Shown here: positions 14,058-21,571 of the stretch, piece after piece
How positions within the stretch are numbered: the stretch's first letter is position 1
How the letters are laid out: each line of letters begins with the position of its first letter
Origin: a virus
Strand: one strand, 5' to 3'
DNA length: 38,124 nucleotides
IMG/VR virus record: IMGVR_UViG_3300010391_000016
Coordinates: 1-38,124 of that record
The notes under the pieces: model-generated
What the model was told of the DNA's origin: nothing
Database searches by the model: none
What the model saw: the letters and a program-made list of their open reading frames with translations, nothing else
Translations under genes and position numbers: made by a program

Positions 14058-16553
14058 TTAAGGAACTTGCGCCGCAACGTTCGCGGCTTCCGCAGTGGCG
14101 CCCTGGCCGGCGCCTTCCGCGGTCATATCGACGCCAGGCACTCCATTCATCCCTTTGCCCTTGCCTTGCTTGTTTCGCATGGCGCCGGCCAGGCTTGCCG
14201 CGATTGGCGGCGCAGCGGCTTGCGCGATCTGGGCCACCTGCGCGGCCATCATTGCCTGCTGGGCCGCCTGGAGCTGCTGGACATACAGCATGATCATTTG
14301 CTGGGCCTGCGGGGCGATGCCTTCAAATTCTTCGGTCAGCGTGAAGTCGATGAAGATCTTCAACTGGATCTGGACATCGACGTTCGGATTCGGAATCGGC
14401 ATCTGGCCTTCGAGCACGGTGTCGAGATCGCGCTCGGCTTTCAGGTACTGCAAGTGGTTGGTCAGATTAACGTCGTCCAGGTTCGCAAGCTGCGAGATCA
14501 CATACTCCCGGGTCTGCGAATCGGTCGGATCGATCATGCCGCCCTCGAGCAGCAACTGGAAGGCCTGCTCTTTTTCGGCCAGCGTCTTCGGCCGCGAGCT
14601 GTTGGGCTGGATCTCCAGGATGTATTCGCCTTCCAAATCCCGGCCAAAGAGCTGCTTCATGCCCCAGCGGCCATTGAAGCCGGCCACTTTGACCTTGCGT
14701 TCTTCGGTCCAATTCTTCCGCGCCAAACAGAGTGCCTTGCGATAGCGCAAAGCGTGCGCCGTCTCCCAGAGGAAGCGCTGCGTTGAGATCTGCTCATCGG
14801 CTTTTGCGCCGAGATAGGCCAGGCCCCGAAAGGCAGTCACTCCTTGCGGGTTCATGCCCTGCTGGACGCCCTGCGTCATTCCGATCTGCTGGAAGTCCAT
14901 CAGGATCGCCGCGCGCAGCGTCCAGGCCGATGCGTGGATCGGCGTGGGCAGTACAAAGCTCGGCGCGATCTTGCCGTCGCCGATCGGATCGTATTCCACC
15001 ACATCCGACGGTGATCCTGTCGGTGGTTTCGTGGTCTGCGTCGTCGGCCACAACCACTTGCCGGCCGCGTTCGACATGAACGCAAGCTCAATCAGGGAGT
15101 CGAGCCGATTCAGCCGCTTCTGCAACGGGACCAGGTCAACGCCCAGGCCTTTCGGATAGACGTTCGCCGGGTCCAGTTCCCACAGATAGAACGTGAACGG
15201 CGTATCGTCTTCGAGGGGCGAAATCCCCCAGTCAAGGACTTTGCCGCCGCCTTCAATCAGGAAGATCCCCCACTGTTCGAGCTGTTGGATAGGATCGAGT
15301 TCCCCGTCGGGCGCTTCAAACAGATCGTTCTCTTCGCCGTCATCACCAGCAGCTTCTCCCCCAGCGTCGAGACTACGGTTATCGCCTGCACTGGCGGCTC
15401 CGTCTGCGCCAGATGCGCTAGCAACTGGTCCAGCGTCAGCGCTTGTTCCGCTGGATTCAGCTCCGCTCTGGGCGGGTTCGTCGCCTTCGTCGTCATCGCC
15501 TTTGTCCTGACTCAGCACGGCTTCGCGTAAGGTCTCTTGCAGTTCTTCGGGGAGCTGATCGAATTTTGCCCAGGTCTCGGTGATCGTCACCGACTCCGCA
15601 GTCTGGTCGTGCATGTAGTTGTAGTTAACCAGGCTGCGCAGAGCTTCGAGATAGATCTCGTGGATCTCCAGCTTGGTGTCGGCCTTTAGGTCGTCGGCCG
15701 CATCACCCCAGAGCCGTTTCGCTTCTCCCAGTGGCAGGCGATAGCGGTGTTGCAGCTTGCGCGCCAGATTCGGATTCTGGCAGTTCCGCGGGACAAAGAC
15801 TTCGAAGATCGGCACAACCTGCGTGCAGAGCTTTCCCTTCGAGAATTCTTTCACTTCGGTGACGACCGGCTCGATGCCATCCCAGCTCACGGTATTCATC
15901 GAACCACAGCCTGGACACGGCGCTTCTTGCTGGCCGGGCTGCGTCGCGCCAGCGTTGGCCATCATTACAGCCGAGAGATCGGTGGTCTCGCCACAATCGA
16001 GGCAGCCGAGCGTTTGCGAATTCTTCAACTCGATTTGCGGCACGCGCACCGTGCCGTTCGCCAAGGACGTGTCGTAATAGTCCTTCGTCACGCCAATCCC
16101 CCAAAGCGTTGCGTGCTTGCCCAGGAGTGGCACCAGGAGTTCGAAGTTAGTCTCGCGATCAATGGCGCGGATTGCCGTCTCGCCAAATTCGGCTGCGCGC
16201 CGGTTCGTATTCGAATCGTCGGTCGGGACCGCGTACACCTTCACGCGGCCGGACGACAGCTGGTTGGCCGTCGCGTTCACCGTCCTCGCAAAATGATTCG
16301 TCACCGGCATCGGCCGCGGCTTTGTCGGGTCCTGCTTCACCAGAGACCAGCGTCGGTTCGAGTTGTCCCACTTCAGCCACTGGCGGCGCTGGTAGAACAA
16401 TGCTGTTTCATACCACTCGCGCTCTTCTGCAAAACGGTTGCGCGAGAGGTCCTGGTGCAGCATCTGCGAGTAGCTCAACAGGGCGGAGTGCACGTCGCCG
16501 CCGGCGGTACGCGACATCGCCTGCGCTTCGACTTGGCTTGGTTGCTTGGGCAT
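14058..16553 (-). CDS. Portal protein (P22-like) with zinc-ribbon and acidic insertions
   Basis: The 831-residue protein has portal features: an N-terminal helical part with 'PMPVTNHFARTVNATANQL' (82-100), a wing region, the clip/stem area (about 450-600, 'YPKGLGVDLVPLQKRLNRL' and 'AFRGLAYLGAKADEQ'), and a Gln/Ala-rich C-terminal helix that may form a barrel. A dodecamer of it forms the DNA gate of the head. Two insertions stand out. Cys184, Cys187, Cys213 and Cys216 form a zinc-ribbon pattern, and residues about 350-420 are an acidic Gly/Ser/Ala-rich disordered stretch. ATG 16553 directly follows the upstream stop (TAAATG) with a weak ribosome site, so coupling is likely; ATG 16517 is an alternative start. 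Confidence 0.88.
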   Translation of the reverse strand: MPKQPSQVEAQAMSRTAGGDVHSALLSYSQMLHQDLSRNRFAEEREWYETALFYQRRQWLKWDNSNRRWSLVKQDPTKPRPMPVTNHFARTVNATANQLSSGRVKVYAVPTDDSNTNRRAAEFGETAIRAIDRETNFELLVPLLGKHATLWGIGVTKDYYDTSLANGTVRVPQIELKNSQTLGCLDCGETTDLSAVMMANAGATQPGQQEAPCPGCGSMNTVSWDGIEPVVTEVKEFSKGKLCTQVVPIFEVFVPRNCQNPNLARKLQHRYRLPLGEAKRLWGDAADDLKADTKLEIHEIYLEALRSLVNYNYMHDQTAESVTITETWAKFDQLPEELQETLREAVLSQDKGDDDEGDEPAQSGAESSGTSADAGPVASASGADGAASAGDNRSLDAGGEAAGDDGEENDLFEAPDGELDPIQQLEQWGIFLIEGGGKVLDWGISPLEDDTPFTFYLWELDPANVYPKGLGVDLVPLQKRLNRLDSLIELAFMSNAAGKWLWPTTQTTKPPTGSPSDVVEYDPIGDGKIAPSFVLPTPIHASAWTLRAAILMDFQQIGMTQGVQQGMNPQGVTAFRGLAYLGAKADEQISTQRFLWETAHALRYRKALCLARKNWTEERKVKVAGFNGRWGMKQLFGRDLEGEYILEIQPNSSRPKTLAEKEQAFQLLLEGGMIDPTDSQTREYVISQLANLDDVNLTNHLQYLKAERDLDTVLEGQMPIPNPNVDVQIQLKIFIDFTLTEEFEGIAPQAQQMIMLYVQQLQAAQQAMMAAQVAQIAQAAAPPIAASLAGAMRNKQGKGKGMNGVPGVDMTAEGAGQGATAEAANVAAQVP

Positions 16554-18227
16554 TTAGAGGGCTTCGAGCTTGAAATGGACGGCGTACTGCATGGTTGTGG
16601 CTGGAGTCGACGCATAGGTCGTTCCGCCAGTGCACTGGGAACCGGTTTTCACTTGAACATTGGTCGATGCTTTGGCCGAGATGATGGCAATCGCCTGCGC
16701 GAAAGTCGTGAGCACGTTACCCGTGCTAGAGGCCGTCGTATTGAGATTCTGCGCTGTATTGTTGTCGTTGTCCGTCCAGGTGACGCAGGTGGTCGGCATC
16801 GTGGACGAGGTGCCCGCCACGGTGGTAACGATGATGTAGACCGAAACGCGATATCGGCCAGCACCCGCTGCGGGCACAGCATAGAGCGTCTGCGCCGTGA
16901 TGTCGGCCGTGTTTGCTAGTTGGTCGAAACAGCCGAAGTTCGTCGGAACGATACCGCAGGTAGAGATGTTGTTGTACTTAGTGAATGAGGTGTTGCTTGT
17001 CAGGGACCCCGGTCCGGCCCCTGCCGATCCGGCGCCACCATTGAGTTGTACGGCGCCTCCGGGAACTCCGCCAGCCCCGCCGCTGTTGCCACCTTGCACG
17101 ATTACATCTAGCCCGTTGGAATTCCCGCCACCGATGCTATTGGTGCCACCTTTCAATGTGGCAGTGCAGACTGTACTGCTTGTGCACGTGCTCCCGACCA
17201 GCACTAATGCGCTTGCGGCTGGGGCGTTGACTTGAGGAGTTACTACCTGGGTCGGGCTAATAAGAGCCAGCAGAGTTGTCAGGTTTCCCGCGTTGTCAAG
17301 CGATAGCAGTAGACTGTTGCACGTCGAGTTCATCAGTTCCAACGCGCCCGTCGCCTGGTTGATCCTCCAGTATTTATTTGGGTTGACCGGGGCGACATCC
17401 GTGTTTTGGAGTTGCAACGAAGTTGCGCAACCCGTGCCAGAGACTCCGACAGTCAGACCGCTGCTGAATGTGAAGGGCGAGAGAAACTGCAACGATCCGC
17501 TGAAGCTAATCGCGCCGCTGAAGCTTTGTGTGCCCGTCCAAGTCTTCGTTCCGCCGATGGTCTGGTTGGAGAACACATCCACAAAGTTCTGCGCCGGCGA
17601 AGTCGTCGGCGTCGGCACAACCTGCGTCAGATCGAGCGAAGAGCCGATCGCATAGATCGTAAACGTCGAAGTGGCGACATTGGCCGGCCAGACTTTGACG
17701 ACATAGTAAGAACCGGTCGGTTGCAGCGCGGAATTCTGCGTAATGACGCACGCGCCAGCCGTCGTGCCATTCGGAGCGCCGCCGCGCAGCGCGGAAACCA
17801 CGCCGCCGCCCGAGGTTGCATTCGCCGCCGTCTGCGCATACGTGACTGTAGTCGCTGTGACGCCTGTCAGCGTGAAAGTTCCGTTGAAACTGGAGTCCGT
17901 CATCCCTGAAAGGGTGACAACATCCCCCGAGATGAACGTGTGACCCGTCAGACCGGAAATTGTGACCGAATTCGCGGCCCGAACCGCCTGATTCGTCGAA
18001 ACCGCCGCCTGGTTGATGGTGCAGGTGACGGTATTCGCGACAAACCGCGCATATCCACTGATCGTGGTGTCCCGCGAGGGCGCCAGAGCAAAAGTAACCT
18101 TCCCGGAGGTCACCAAGACCTGGGAAAGGTCGCGAATTACGGCTGTGACGGTCGTCGTGGTCTGCGCCACGGCCAAAGTGCAGCCGAGGACTGCAAAAAG
18201 CACGGTTTTGAGGAACCTACATCTCAT
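16554..18227 (-). CDS. Exported fibre-like protein (557 aa)
   Basis: ATG 18227 follows AGAGGAG. A signal peptide (MRCRFLKTVLFAVLGCTLAVAQ, leaving Gln) leads into beta-rich sequence. Residues up to about 210 include FN3-like and Thr-rich strands. A stem-like 'TIGGTKTWTGTQSFSG' region, typical of phage tail-fibre shafts, follows at about 220-250, then Gly/Ser/Asn-rich turns and a C-terminal beta domain ending in 'YAVHFKLEAL'. It lies between small genes and the portal, whose start codon follows its stop directly. Shaft-like repeats argue for a receptor-binding or surface fibre, while the signal peptide argues for export. Both are supported by sequence; how they combine is unknown. Confidence 0.8.
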   Translation of the reverse strand: MRCRFLKTVLFAVLGCTLAVAQTTTTVTAVIRDLSQVLVTSGKVTFALAPSRDTTISGYARFVANTVTCTINQAAVSTNQAVRAANSVTISGLTGHTFISGDVVTLSGMTDSSFNGTFTLTGVTATTVTYAQTAANATSGGGVVSALRGGAPNGTTAGACVITQNSALQPTGSYYVVKVWPANVATSTFTIYAIGSSLDLTQVVPTPTTSPAQNFVDVFSNQTIGGTKTWTGTQSFSGAISFSGSLQFLSPFTFSSGLTVGVSGTGCATSLQLQNTDVAPVNPNKYWRINQATGALELMNSTCNSLLLSLDNAGNLTTLLALISPTQVVTPQVNAPAASALVLVGSTCTSSTVCTATLKGGTNSIGGGNSNGLDVIVQGGNSGGAGGVPGGAVQLNGGAGSAGAGPGSLTSNTSFTKYNNISTCGIVPTNFGCFDQLANTADITAQTLYAVPAAGAGRYRVSVYIIVTTVAGTSSTMPTTCVTWTDNDNNTAQNLNTTASSTGNVLTTFAQAIAIISAKASTNVQVKTGSQCTGGTTYASTPATTMQYAVHFKLEAL

Positions 18228-18615
18228 GGAACTCCTCTTGATGCCGTTCCGAAGGCGGCACTTCCCCGAATTGCTCCTGGAAGAGCGCATGGAACTGAGT
18301 TTCCAGCGCTTTGCCTCGATCCACTTGCGCCGCTACGAGTTCGGCATCTGCGTCTGAGTCGAAAACCGTCACGTCGGACATCTCGGGATCGATTGCCGGA
18401 GAAAGGATCTGTTTGTCGGCCCGATCGCTGGTGACGACCGGGCGAAAGAACCGCTCATCGATCACGGCCTGCACCATCCCGGCCAGCTTCTCTTCGCGCC
18501 GCGCCGATTGCTCCAGCAGCAGTCGCAGATCCTTCACATACCGCGCATACAGGCGCTCAGTAGCGGTCTGCGAACGCGTCCGAGTGGCGCTCAAGCGTTT
18601 TGTCGATGCCTTCAT
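18217..18615 (-). CDS. Helical charged protein, unknown function (132 aa)
   Basis: ATG 18615 follows AGGTGAAG. The first 60 residues form a basic helix, then an acidic segment (PEMSDVTVFDSDADAELV) and a Gln/Glu-rich helix. It overlaps the upstream gene by 59 nt and the next gene by 11 nt. No motif recognised. The acidic-basic split could suit a small packaging or head-assembly partner, but this is a guess. Confidence 0.6.
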   Translation of the reverse strand: MKASTKRLSATRTRSQTATERLYARYVKDLRLLLEQSARREEKLAGMVQAVIDERFFRPVVTSDRADKQILSPAIDPEMSDVTVFDSDADAELVAAQVDRGKALETQFHALFQEQFGEVPPSERHQEEFHEM

Positions 18616-18829
18616 GCTTCACCTGCTCGGCGGTGACGTGGATGCCGCCCTTTTCCCAGAGTCCATGAACGCCATCCACGGGCCGGAACCCTGCGATCCG
18701 TAGCTGCTCCTCGCCGATTGCACTCTCGACGGCATGCGCTTTGCGGCAGTCATCGGAACAGTAGAGGTCGACGCCAGGATCTCGCGGGAAGTCGCGCCCG
18801 CAGTGACGGCACTGGAGTGGTTGGGCCAT
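18557..18829 (-). CDS. Small zinc-ribbon protein
   Basis: ATG 18829 directly follows the upstream stop. The 90-residue product begins with CRHCG and a 'YCSDDCR' pair (Cys at about 7, 10, 24, 28), a treble-clef-like zinc site seen in many short phage and bacterial proteins. An acidic helix and a 'GGIHVTAEQV' segment follow. It could bind DNA or serve as a structural zinc knuckle; the partner is unknown. Confidence 0.65.
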   Translation of the reverse strand: MAQPLQCRHCGRDFPRDPGVDLYCSDDCRKAHAVESAIGEEQLRIAGFRPVDGVHGLWEKGGIHVTAEQVKHEGIDKTLERHSDAFADRY

Positions 18830-19351
18830 CTAGACTGCCTGGCCGGCTCCCTGCTTTTTCTTGAGTGCGGATTTCGGAATGCGGACGTTGATGTGGGTGT
18901 CATCTTCTTCCGCGCCGATGGGCTCAATTTCGCTTGTGGCCGCTTCCGTGTTGTTGCCGGGGATGCCAAGCTCACGCGAACTTTTCGCGGTGCTCTGGAT
19001 GTGGGCATCGCTGACGCCAGCGCGAGCACCTCGGCCTGAAGTGTCGGTGCCGTCAGGGGTGCCGATCGTGCCGGCGCCTTGCTTGTTCTCGCCGCCGCCA
19101 GCGCCGCCATCCTTCGCGGCCGGCTTCTGTTTCCCGGTTTCGAGGCCACGCATGCCACTGGCATAGACGCGATCGGTGTGGGGGACGCCATCGGGGTCGC
19201 CAACGACCGTGCTGGGGCCTTGTTTCTTCTCGCCGCCAGCAGTTGCGCTGTCGGTCTGTCCATAGGTTCCGCCATGCGCGCCTGCAATCGTGGGCTTCTC
19301 GCGCCCGCGAATGCCGGAAGCGAATGCCGAATTCTTGCGGGGATCCCTCAT
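18830..19351 (-). CDS. Disordered Gly/Lys-rich protein (173 aa)
   Basis: ATG 19351 follows AAAGGAG. The protein is low complexity, rich in Gly, Lys, Ala, Asp and Thr. Two related segments, 'FASGIRGREKPTIAG' and 'YASGMRGLETGKQKP', suggest an internal duplication. The end is Lys-rich (SALKKKQGAGQ). No membrane or signal segment. It sits between the lysis block and the zinc-ribbon gene. Function unknown. Confidence 0.6.
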   Translation of the reverse strand: MRDPRKNSAFASGIRGREKPTIAGAHGGTYGQTDSATAGGEKKQGPSTVVGDPDGVPHTDRVYASGMRGLETGKQKPAAKDGGAGGGENKQGAGTIGTPDGTDTSGRGARAGVSDAHIQSTAKSSRELGIPGNNTEAATSEIEPIGAEEDDTHINVRIPKSALKKKQGAGQAV

Positions 19352-19376
19352 GTTTTCTCCTTTTTCTGAGTTACGC

Positions 19377-19598
19377 CTACTGCTTGCCGAACGCGGTGGT
19401 GAATTTGTTCGCGCCGTAGAGGACGCTGATAAACAGGGCCAGTCCGGCAAAATCGGGAAGCGCGTGCGTCTTCCACACCAGGTGCGTGACCCAGCCGATC
19501 GCGAAGCACACGAGCAGCCCCGTGAAGACCCGCGCAAAGCTGGGCGTCCCATCCGATTCAGAGAACATCCAGCGCCAGAAAGGTTTCTTTGGTTCCAT
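19377..19598 (-). CDS. Holin-like membrane protein
   Basis: ATG 19598 follows GAGG. The 73-residue protein has a short basic/aromatic N-terminus (KPFWRWMF) and two hydrophobic helices (about residues 22-42 and 48-65), ending 'LYGANKFTTAFGK'. Size, two membrane spans and the cytosolic-facing basic ends match a class II holin, which opens the inner membrane so the endolysin can reach peptidoglycan. It is the last gene of the lysis block (endolysin at 20315-20734). Confidence 0.7.
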   Translation of the reverse strand: MEPKKPFWRWMFSESDGTPSFARVFTGLLVCFAIGWVTHLVWKTHALPDFAGLALFISVLYGANKFTTAFGKQ

Positions 19599-19606
19599 GT
19601 GAGCCT

Positions 19607-19705
19607 CTAGGCCTTGGAAATCAGGGCGCGCAGTTTGGCGATGCCAACCACGGCCAGCTGTCCACCAATCGCGCCGACAATGACGCCAATCCAGAATCCA
19701 GACAT
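19607..19705 (-). CDS. Tiny membrane protein (32 aa)
   Basis: ATG 19705 has GGAGGAG immediately upstream at good spacing. The product is 32 residues, mostly one hydrophobic, Gly-rich helix (FWIGVIVGAIGGQLAVVG) with a basic end. It stands between the two-ended membrane protein and the holin, so it may be a holin partner or antiholin. The strong ribosome site supports translation. Confidence 0.65.
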   Translation of the reverse strand: MSGFWIGVIVGAIGGQLAVVGIAKLRALISKA

Positions 19706-19716
19706 AGCTCCTCCTC

Positions 19717-20304
19717 TCAGCGGTGACTTGCAGCGACGGCGCCCACCGCTCCCACTCCGGCGCCGATCAACAGCCACTTTGAATTTCTGCGAATCCGCTG
19801 CAACCAGGTTCCGCCGCGGATAGTTTGAACAGCCAGGTCTCGGTCCTTCTCGACGATTTCCACTTTCTGAGTCAGGGCGTCGCGATCAAGCTGACAGGCG
19901 CCGAGTAGAACATCGTGTTCCTTACACTCCGCAAGCTTCGCGAAGAGTGGCAGGATGCTTTCATGCGGGATGCCCGCATCGGGAAGCTCGGAAGACTGTG
20001 GGACTGGGGCCTCCATATAGATCGGCTTCGGAAGCTCAACGATCTGTGGCAGCGCGCCAACTGCCTGCTGGGGAGTCTTGATCTTGGCGGCCGCTGCGCG
20101 GAGCGCCGCAACCTGATTCTCGGTCTCCTTGTCGCGAGCCGCGATTGCCTGGTCGAGATCGTGGATCTGATGCGCATCGATCGCGAGCTGTGCCTCGAAT
20201 GCCGCCCGGACTTTGATCTGTTCGACATAACTGATGCCAGCGACAAGCGAAACTGCGAGCAGCAATCCGAGCAGGATCGCGAGAATGTAGCGTTCCGTTG
20301 TCAT
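19717..20304 (-). CDS. Spanin-like two-ended membrane protein
   Basis: ATG 20304 follows GAGGACAG. Residues 1-25 form an N-terminal membrane helix. A charged coiled-coil-like middle follows (about 35-75), then a Pro-rich stretch, a Cys-containing segment (ECKEHDVLLGAC), a second helix and a C-terminal Gly/Ala-rich hydrophobic segment (about 173-192). An inner-membrane anchor followed by a periplasmic coiled coil resembles an i-spanin (Rz). The C-terminal hydrophobic end is atypical and may contact a second membrane. It lies directly after the endolysin gene, as spanins do. Confidence 0.6.
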   Translation of the reverse strand: MTTERYILAILLGLLLAVSLVAGISYVEQIKVRAAFEAQLAIDAHQIHDLDQAIAARDKETENQVAALRAAAAKIKTPQQAVGALPQIVELPKPIYMEAPVPQSSELPDAGIPHESILPLFAKLAECKEHDVLLGACQLDRDALTQKVEIVEKDRDLAVQTIRGGTWLQRIRRNSKWLLIGAGVGAVGAVAASHR

Positions 20305-20314
20305 CTCTCTGTCC

Positions 20315-20734
20315 TCAAATAGATGGGTACAGCACGGGCGTCACGAGCGCGGAAATGGATAGATAGACTCCCTTTTTTCGAGCCCAACGCGACCGATGCC
20401 CGCGCACATCGACGTGGATAAACTGACCGTCATAGACACCGATCCCGCCATTGCGAAAGCGTGCGACCGTTTCGGCGCGTTCATACATTTGCTGTAGTAG
20501 CAGCCCGACGATCTCCAGATCGGCGGCGATCCCGACAATATGCTGACTATCCTTTACGCCGCCCACCGCCTCATTGTGTTCGGGGCAGCGACAGCCGGCG
20601 TGAACGATGATCGGCTGGGGCCCGAGCGCGCGAAGCTCTTCGAGCGCTTCGATCAGGTTGCCCGATATGTTGCAGACCCCGCAGTGCTTGCAGGCAAACT
20701 CCGAGCGCGAAAAGTGCGGCGACAGGTCCCCCAC
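20315..20734 (-). CDS. Endolysin, peptidase M15 family
   Basis: GTG 20734 follows TAGGAG at 5 nt; a longer frame to 20824 would overlap the upstream gene and lacks a ribosome site. The 139-residue domain has the M15/VanY zinc pattern: His65 with the 'SQHIVGIAADLE' motif (Asp72), and His107 in 'HVDVRG'. A Cys-rich N-terminal segment (CKHCGVC) and 'GCRCPEHNE' are typical of the M15_3 group. It would cut peptidoglycan cross-links or stem peptides during lysis. No signal peptide, so release depends on the holin. Confidence 0.85.
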   Translation of the reverse strand: MGDLSPHFSRSEFACKHCGVCNISGNLIEALEELRALGPQPIIVHAGCRCPEHNEAVGGVKDSQHIVGIAADLEIVGLLLQQMYERAETVARFRNGGIGVYDGQFIHVDVRGHRSRWARKKGVYLSISALVTPVLYPSI

Positions 20735-20742
20735 AAAGGCTC

Positions 20743-20985
20743 CTACTTCCACAGGTGCGCGAAGAATTGGCGCCCGATCAGGGACGCCAAGACGGCGCCG
20801 GCGCCGGTCAGCGACCACATCCATTTTTCGATGATGCCGACGCGCTTCGTGTGGGCATCGAGGCGGAGCTTGGTCGTGCCGACAAACCCGTTGGTGCCAT
20901 CCATGCCGAAGAGCGAGACGCGCATCTCCGTGACGGTGCGGTCGATGCGCTGCAGGACTTCCGAATCGTTCGCGAACTCATTCAT
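20743..20985 (-). CDS. XhlA-like / holin-class membrane protein
   Basis: From ATG 20985 the product is 80 residues: an N-terminal helix with heptad-like pattern (VLQRIDRTVTEMRVSL), a charged middle, and a C-terminal membrane helix (about residues 54-75, 'WMWSLTGAGAVLASLIG'). This matches the XhlA/phage-holin accessory layout. GGGAG lies about 11 nt upstream. It opens the lysis block directly before the endolysin, whose ribosome site overlaps its stop. A longer start at 21042 is possible but would include a palindromic 12-mer. Confidence 0.65.
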   Translation of the reverse strand: MNEFANDSEVLQRIDRTVTEMRVSLFGMDGTNGFVGTTKLRLDAHTKRVGIIEKWMWSLTGAGAVLASLIGRQFFAHLWK

Positions 20986-21007
20986 TGGCGCCGGATCTCC
21001 CGAGGTA

Positions 21008-21019
21008 CAGACGTCTGCA
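21008..21019. repeat. 12-bp palindromic sequence, copy 2
   Basis: CAGACGTCTGCA again, here with TA before it on the plus strand, 23 nt upstream of the XhlA-like start. Confidence 0.7.
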
Positions 21020-21081
21020 AAGAACCCCCCGGGCGGCTGCAAGAACTTCGCCGGGTCCGCCCTGGTTGTTGCAGGGGAAAG

Positions 21082-21546
21082 CTACTGCCCGAAACAGACG
21101 TAGGAGAAGGTGTCCGAGCTCGACGTCGTGGTAATCGTCAAGGTGGTGGTGGTCGGAAGAGCCTTCAGCGCTCCATTGGCGGCGGTGGTCTGGTCGGTGA
21201 CCATGCAAACTGGCGCGGCCGTAAAGGCCGTGGTGAAGGTGATGACGCAGGTCGTAGCGGCCGCAGCCGTACAGGTGCCGTGCACGTCCTTATTCCCGGC
21301 GAGTGTGCCCGTCAGGAAAGCGACGTGCCCGGCAGTCGTTCGCTTCAGGCAGACGTCCGCCCCGGCGAGCGCCGAGCCCTCAAAACAGATCGGTTGGTAG
21401 AAATCGACGCCGTTTCCGGTATCGCGGTAGGTGTACGGGCCTGCGCCTTGGGCGTTCACCTTCGGCGCCGGCACGCTGACCATGATCAGAAGGGCGGCGA
21501 GCGCGATCAATGTCGCGATGGCCACAACGCGCAGGGTGGTTTTCAT
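21082..21546 (-). CDS. Exported fibre-tip-like protein (154 aa)
   Basis: ATG 21546 follows AAAAGGAG. A long signal peptide (about 33 residues) ends 'APKVNAQ', leaving Gln. Residues 36-100 are beta-like with Cys. The C-terminal 55 residues (pattern: FTxxFxxxPxC, D-x-T, then TITTTSSSDTFSYVC) match the end of the 390-residue protein at 25152-26324, so a shared C-terminal beta domain is likely. Such small domains often form fibre tips that bind carbohydrate or protein on the host. A secreted decoy or surface protein is the alternative. Confidence 0.7.
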   Translation of the reverse strand: MKTTLRVVAIATLIALAALLIMVSVPAPKVNAQGAGPYTYRDTGNGVDFYQPICFEGSALAGADVCLKRTTAGHVAFLTGTLAGNKDVHGTCTAAAATTCVITFTTAFTAAPVCMVTDQTTAANGALKALPTTTTLTITTTSSSDTFSYVCFGQ

Positions 21547-21571
21547 TTTCGATGTTCTCCTTTTGAGTTAC

